From positions 1 to 23,261 of the forward strand of contig JBCBKP010000041.1 in NCBI GenBank assembly GCA_038521625.1: a DNA stretch of 23,261 bases, in the 5' to 3' direction. Numbering within the stretch: the stretch's first letter is position 1; the number at the start of each line of letters is the position of its first letter. A program made the translations under genes and the position numbers. The notes under the pieces were generated by a model that did no database searches, had not been told where the DNA came from, and saw nothing but the letters and a program-made list of their open reading frames with translations. Positions 21,258 through 23,261 of this stretch are shown here, piece by piece. The stretch is from JBCBKP01 sp038521625. Lineage in GTDB: Bacteria > Planctomycetota > Phycisphaerae > Phycisphaerales > UBA1924.

Positions 21258-21847
21258 CCCCCGCCGGCTGGGAGGTCGGTTCGTCCATGCGTCCCGCGCT
21301 CGGCCAGGACCTCGGCGGCGACCGCGCGATCACCCGCGAGATCGACGGGACGCTCCTCCTCGCGATCATCGACGTGCTCGGGCACGGCCCGCAGGCGGAC
21401 GGCGTCGCGCGCGTCGCGGCCGACTTTCTGGCGAACGCACCGGCCCGCAGCGCCGAGGCGCTGCTCCGCTCGCTCGACGCCGAGCTCGCCGGTTCGGTCG
21501 GCGCCGCCGCCGGGATCGCCACGCTCTCGCCCGAGCCCGGCCGCGGCAGTTTCGCGGGGATCGGCAACACGGTCTGCAAGGTCCTCGGCGACAACAACAG
21601 GACGCTGGTCTCGGCCGACGGCGTCGTCGGCCAGCGGGCCGGGGCCCTCCGCTCCACGCCGATCCATGTCAACAAGGGCGAGACGCTCCTGATGCACACC
21701 GACGGGATCAGCTCGCGCATCGACTGGCCAGAACGCTTCCCGGAGATCACGCACGCCGAGCCCGAGCTCGCCGCCGGAGAGATCATCCGGCGCTTCGGCC
21801 GCCCCCACGATGACGCCGCGTGCATCGTCGCGAGGCCCGCGCCATGA
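21254..21847 (+). CDS. rsbX: PP2C-type phosphatase, RsbX-like
   Basis: 197 residues, a minimal SpoIIE/PP2C domain with no sensor. Metal-binding acidic residues are visible in DLGGD (19-23), IIDVLGHG (38-45), HTDGI (148-152) and HDDAACIV (185-192). In Bacillus, RsbX removes phosphates from RsbR and RsbS and so resets the stressosome. Its size and its position directly after rsbT fit that role, whereas the second phosphatase (21844) has the N-terminal and coiled-coil parts of an output enzyme. The start is a GTG overlapping the rsbT stop by 4 bases. The stop overlaps the next start (ATGA). Confidence 0.88.
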   Translation: MTPAGWEVGSSMRPALGQDLGGDRAITREIDGTLLLAIIDVLGHGPQADGVARVAADFLANAPARSAEALLRSLDAELAGSVGAAAGIATLSPEPGRGSFAGIGNTVCKVLGDNNRTLVSADGVVGQRAGALRSTPIHVNKGETLLMHTDGISSRIDWPERFPEITHAEPELAAGEIIRRFGRPHDDAACIVARPAP

Positions 21848-23091
21848 TCGAGCTCGGCGCCGTCACGCTCCACGACGACGAATCGTCGACCCTCACCAGG
21901 GTCAAGCTGCTCGGGCTCATGCGCGCGCTCGACGCCGGAGACGTCCTCTCGACGCGCGTCGCGACCGGCGTCTCCGAGATCGCCCGGATCTACACCAGGG
22001 CCGGCGTCCGGGCGCAGTGCGTACTCGCGCTCGACCGGACCGATTCGGGCGTCTCCCTCCAGATCACGCTCGAGGGCCCCGGCGCCCCGCCCGACATCGC
22101 CCCGCTCCGCGATATCACGACCAACCTGCGCGTCGAGCGCACCGACCCCCACGCCATCCGCACGAACATCCCGCTCCGGACGCCGCACCGGCTCCTCACC
22201 GCGGGGTTCATCGATCGCCAGCGGGCACGCGTGCAGCAGCGCTCCAGGCGCGAGCTCATGGACGAGCTCCGCGAGAAGAACGCCCAGCTCGAGGCGTACA
22301 ACGAGGCCCTCGAGCAGACCGTCGCCGAGCGGACCGCCGAGCTCCGAGACGCCAACCTCCGCATGCGCCGCGACCTCGAGGCCGGCGCCGAATACGTGCG
22401 GGGCATCATCCCCGAGCCGATCGAGACCCCGGTCAACATCGACTGGCGCTACATCCCCTCATCAGACCTCGGCGGCGACACCATCGGCTACCACTGGCTC
22501 GACGACCGCAGGCTCGCCCTGTACCTGCTCGACGTCACCGGCCACGGCCTCGACTCCGCGCTCCTCGCCGTCACCGCCACCAATGTCGTCCGCTCCGGAT
22601 CCCTGCACGACGTCGACATGGCACGCCCGGACCAGGTCGTCGCCGCGCTGAACGACGCGTTCCCCTCCGAACGCCACGGCGGCAAGTTCTTCACCGTCTG
22701 GTACGGCGTGTACGACCTCGAGGCCGCACGCCTCGACTGGTCCGGCGGCGGGCACCACCCCTCGCTGCTGATCGAGCCCGGCGCGGGCGAGCAGAAGCAG
22801 CTCGAGTCGACGGGCCCGCTCATCGGGGCGATTCCGGGGCTGGAGTTCCCGGCGGAGACCACCTCCGTCGCCCCGGGATCCCGCCTGTTGATCTTCAGCG
22901 ACGGCGTCTTCGAGATCATCAACAACGGGAAGATGACCTGGTCGTTGCAGGAGATGCTCGATCATGTCGCCGAGCTCGCGCGGCGCGATGCGCCGCTCCT
23001 CGATCCGATCATGGAAGAGGCGAGGCGCCGTCGCGGCGAGGGCCCGTTCGATGACGACGTCTCCCTCATCGAGGTGCGCTTCGGAGACTAG
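21844..23091 (+). CDS. rsbU: RsbU-like PP2C phosphatase with degenerate GHKL-like N-terminal domain
   Basis: 415 residues in three parts. Residues 1-115 look like a decayed RsbT/RsbW-type ATPase: STRVATGVSEIARIYTRAG (36-54) aligns with RsbT's N-box region but has Tyr where Asn binds Mg-ATP. GVSLQITLEGPGA (69-81) aligns with the DQGPG strand but has Glu for Asp. The lid is not recognisable. Residues about 125-185 form a coiled coil (ELREKNAQLEAYNEALEQTV, then AERTAELRDANLRMRRDLEA). The PP2C/SpoIIE domain (about 188-415) has DLGGD (208-212), LLDVTGHGLDS, FSDGVFE and FDDDVSL, so it should be catalytic. RsbU normally dephosphorylates an RsbV-type antagonist when RsbT binds it. No RsbV or RsbW gene is in the window. 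The start at 21844 overlaps the rsbX stop (ATGA). Confidence 0.88.
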   Translation: MIELGAVTLHDDESSTLTRVKLLGLMRALDAGDVLSTRVATGVSEIARIYTRAGVRAQCVLALDRTDSGVSLQITLEGPGAPPDIAPLRDITTNLRVERTDPHAIRTNIPLRTPHRLLTAGFIDRQRARVQQRSRRELMDELREKNAQLEAYNEALEQTVAERTAELRDANLRMRRDLEAGAEYVRGIIPEPIETPVNIDWRYIPSSDLGGDTIGYHWLDDRRLALYLLDVTGHGLDSALLAVTATNVVRSGSLHDVDMARPDQVVAALNDAFPSERHGGKFFTVWYGVYDLEAARLDWSGGGHHPSLLIEPGAGEQKQLESTGPLIGAIPGLEFPAETTSVAPGSRLLIFSDGVFEIINNGKMTWSLQEMLDHVAELARRDAPLLDPIMEEARRRRGEGPFDDDVSLIEVRFGD

Positions 23092-23242
23092 GTCGGGGCG
23101 AACGCGAACGCGGACGCGTCGGTATCCACCGAGAACGGCCCGGCAGACGAAGGCGGGCTCGAGAGGCGCATCTTTCGCGTCCGCCGCTGGCATCAACGGG
23201 ATCTGCGCCCAAGATAGACAGACGGCTCCCGTGAGAGCTTCA

Positions 23243-23259
23243 CCGACACCGCGTGTCGG
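23243..23259 (+). terminator. Hairpin after the rsb operon
   Basis: CCGACAC (23243-23249) and GTGTCGG (23253-23259) form a perfect 7-base stem with a 3-base loop, about 150 bases after rsbU. The window ends two bases later, so a T tract cannot be checked. It may equally be an operator for a gene to the right. I see no gene in 23092-23261. Confidence 0.3.
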
Positions 23260-23261
23260 GC

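Noticed and set aside
22462..23196. A minus-strand frame overlapping rsbU and the right end of the window
   Set aside because: It is antisense to the PP2C domain and has no recognisable domain.

Overview
The window is GC-rich DNA with densely packed genes. It most likely comes from the class Phycisphaerae (phylum Planctomycetota) or a close relative. This is inferred from family content: an ECF sigma factor with an RskA-like anti-sigma factor, a planctomycete-style prepilin/DUF1559-like protein, a large secreted protein ending in a dockerin-like calcium-binding pair, a PEP-CTERM-like secreted fragment, and many lipoproteins and signal peptides. I found no rRNA, tRNA, CRISPR array, insertion sequence or phage gene. 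Intergenic gaps are short, none above about 250 bases.

Layout. 1-1431 (minus) is a polysaccharide-export (Wza/SLBB) lipoprotein cut by the window edge. 1681-3565 (plus) holds lipoyl synthase (lipA) and an HD-GYP c-di-GMP phosphodiesterase one base apart, convergent with an EVE-domain gene (3543-3968, minus). 4056-4565 (minus) is a small cysteine-rich repeat protein with one membrane anchor. 4715-6312 (minus) is an overlapping ECF sigma / anti-sigma pair, preceded by a good ECF-type promoter that suggests autoregulation. 6558-8398 (plus) holds a prepilin-like protein and a secreted cyclophilin. 8426-12899 (minus) is a tight three-gene row: a membrane protein with nine 11-residue pentapeptide-like repeats, a divergent Nramp-family transporter and an outer-membrane barrel. 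12938-13171 is a doubtful small gene. 13168-14313 (minus) is a secreted serine beta-lactamase-like hydrolase. 14424-17330 (plus) is a 968-residue secreted beta-rich protein. 17348-19162 (minus) holds a glycine-zipper lipoprotein, a probably truncated secreted-protein gene and a membrane-anchored hypothetical protein.

The most coherent system is at 19312-23091 (plus): a five-gene stressosome operon, rsbR-rsbS-rsbT-rsbX-rsbU. Three of its four junctions are 4-base overlaps and the fourth is a 3-base gap. RsbR has two similar PAS domains in place of the Bacillus globin-like sensor. RsbT keeps the ATP-binding motifs of a GHKL kinase. Two PP2C/SpoIIE phosphatases follow: an RsbX-like one, which would reset the stressosome, and an RsbU-like one, which would be the output. 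The RsbU N-terminus looks like a decayed RsbT-like ATPase domain. No sigma-B, RsbW or RsbV is visible, so the target lies elsewhere or is different.

Two start-site classes appear. Some genes have clear Shine-Dalgarno sequences. Others have a TACRCTCCGC-type motif directly before the start codon, which resembles a -10 box driving leaderless transcripts.
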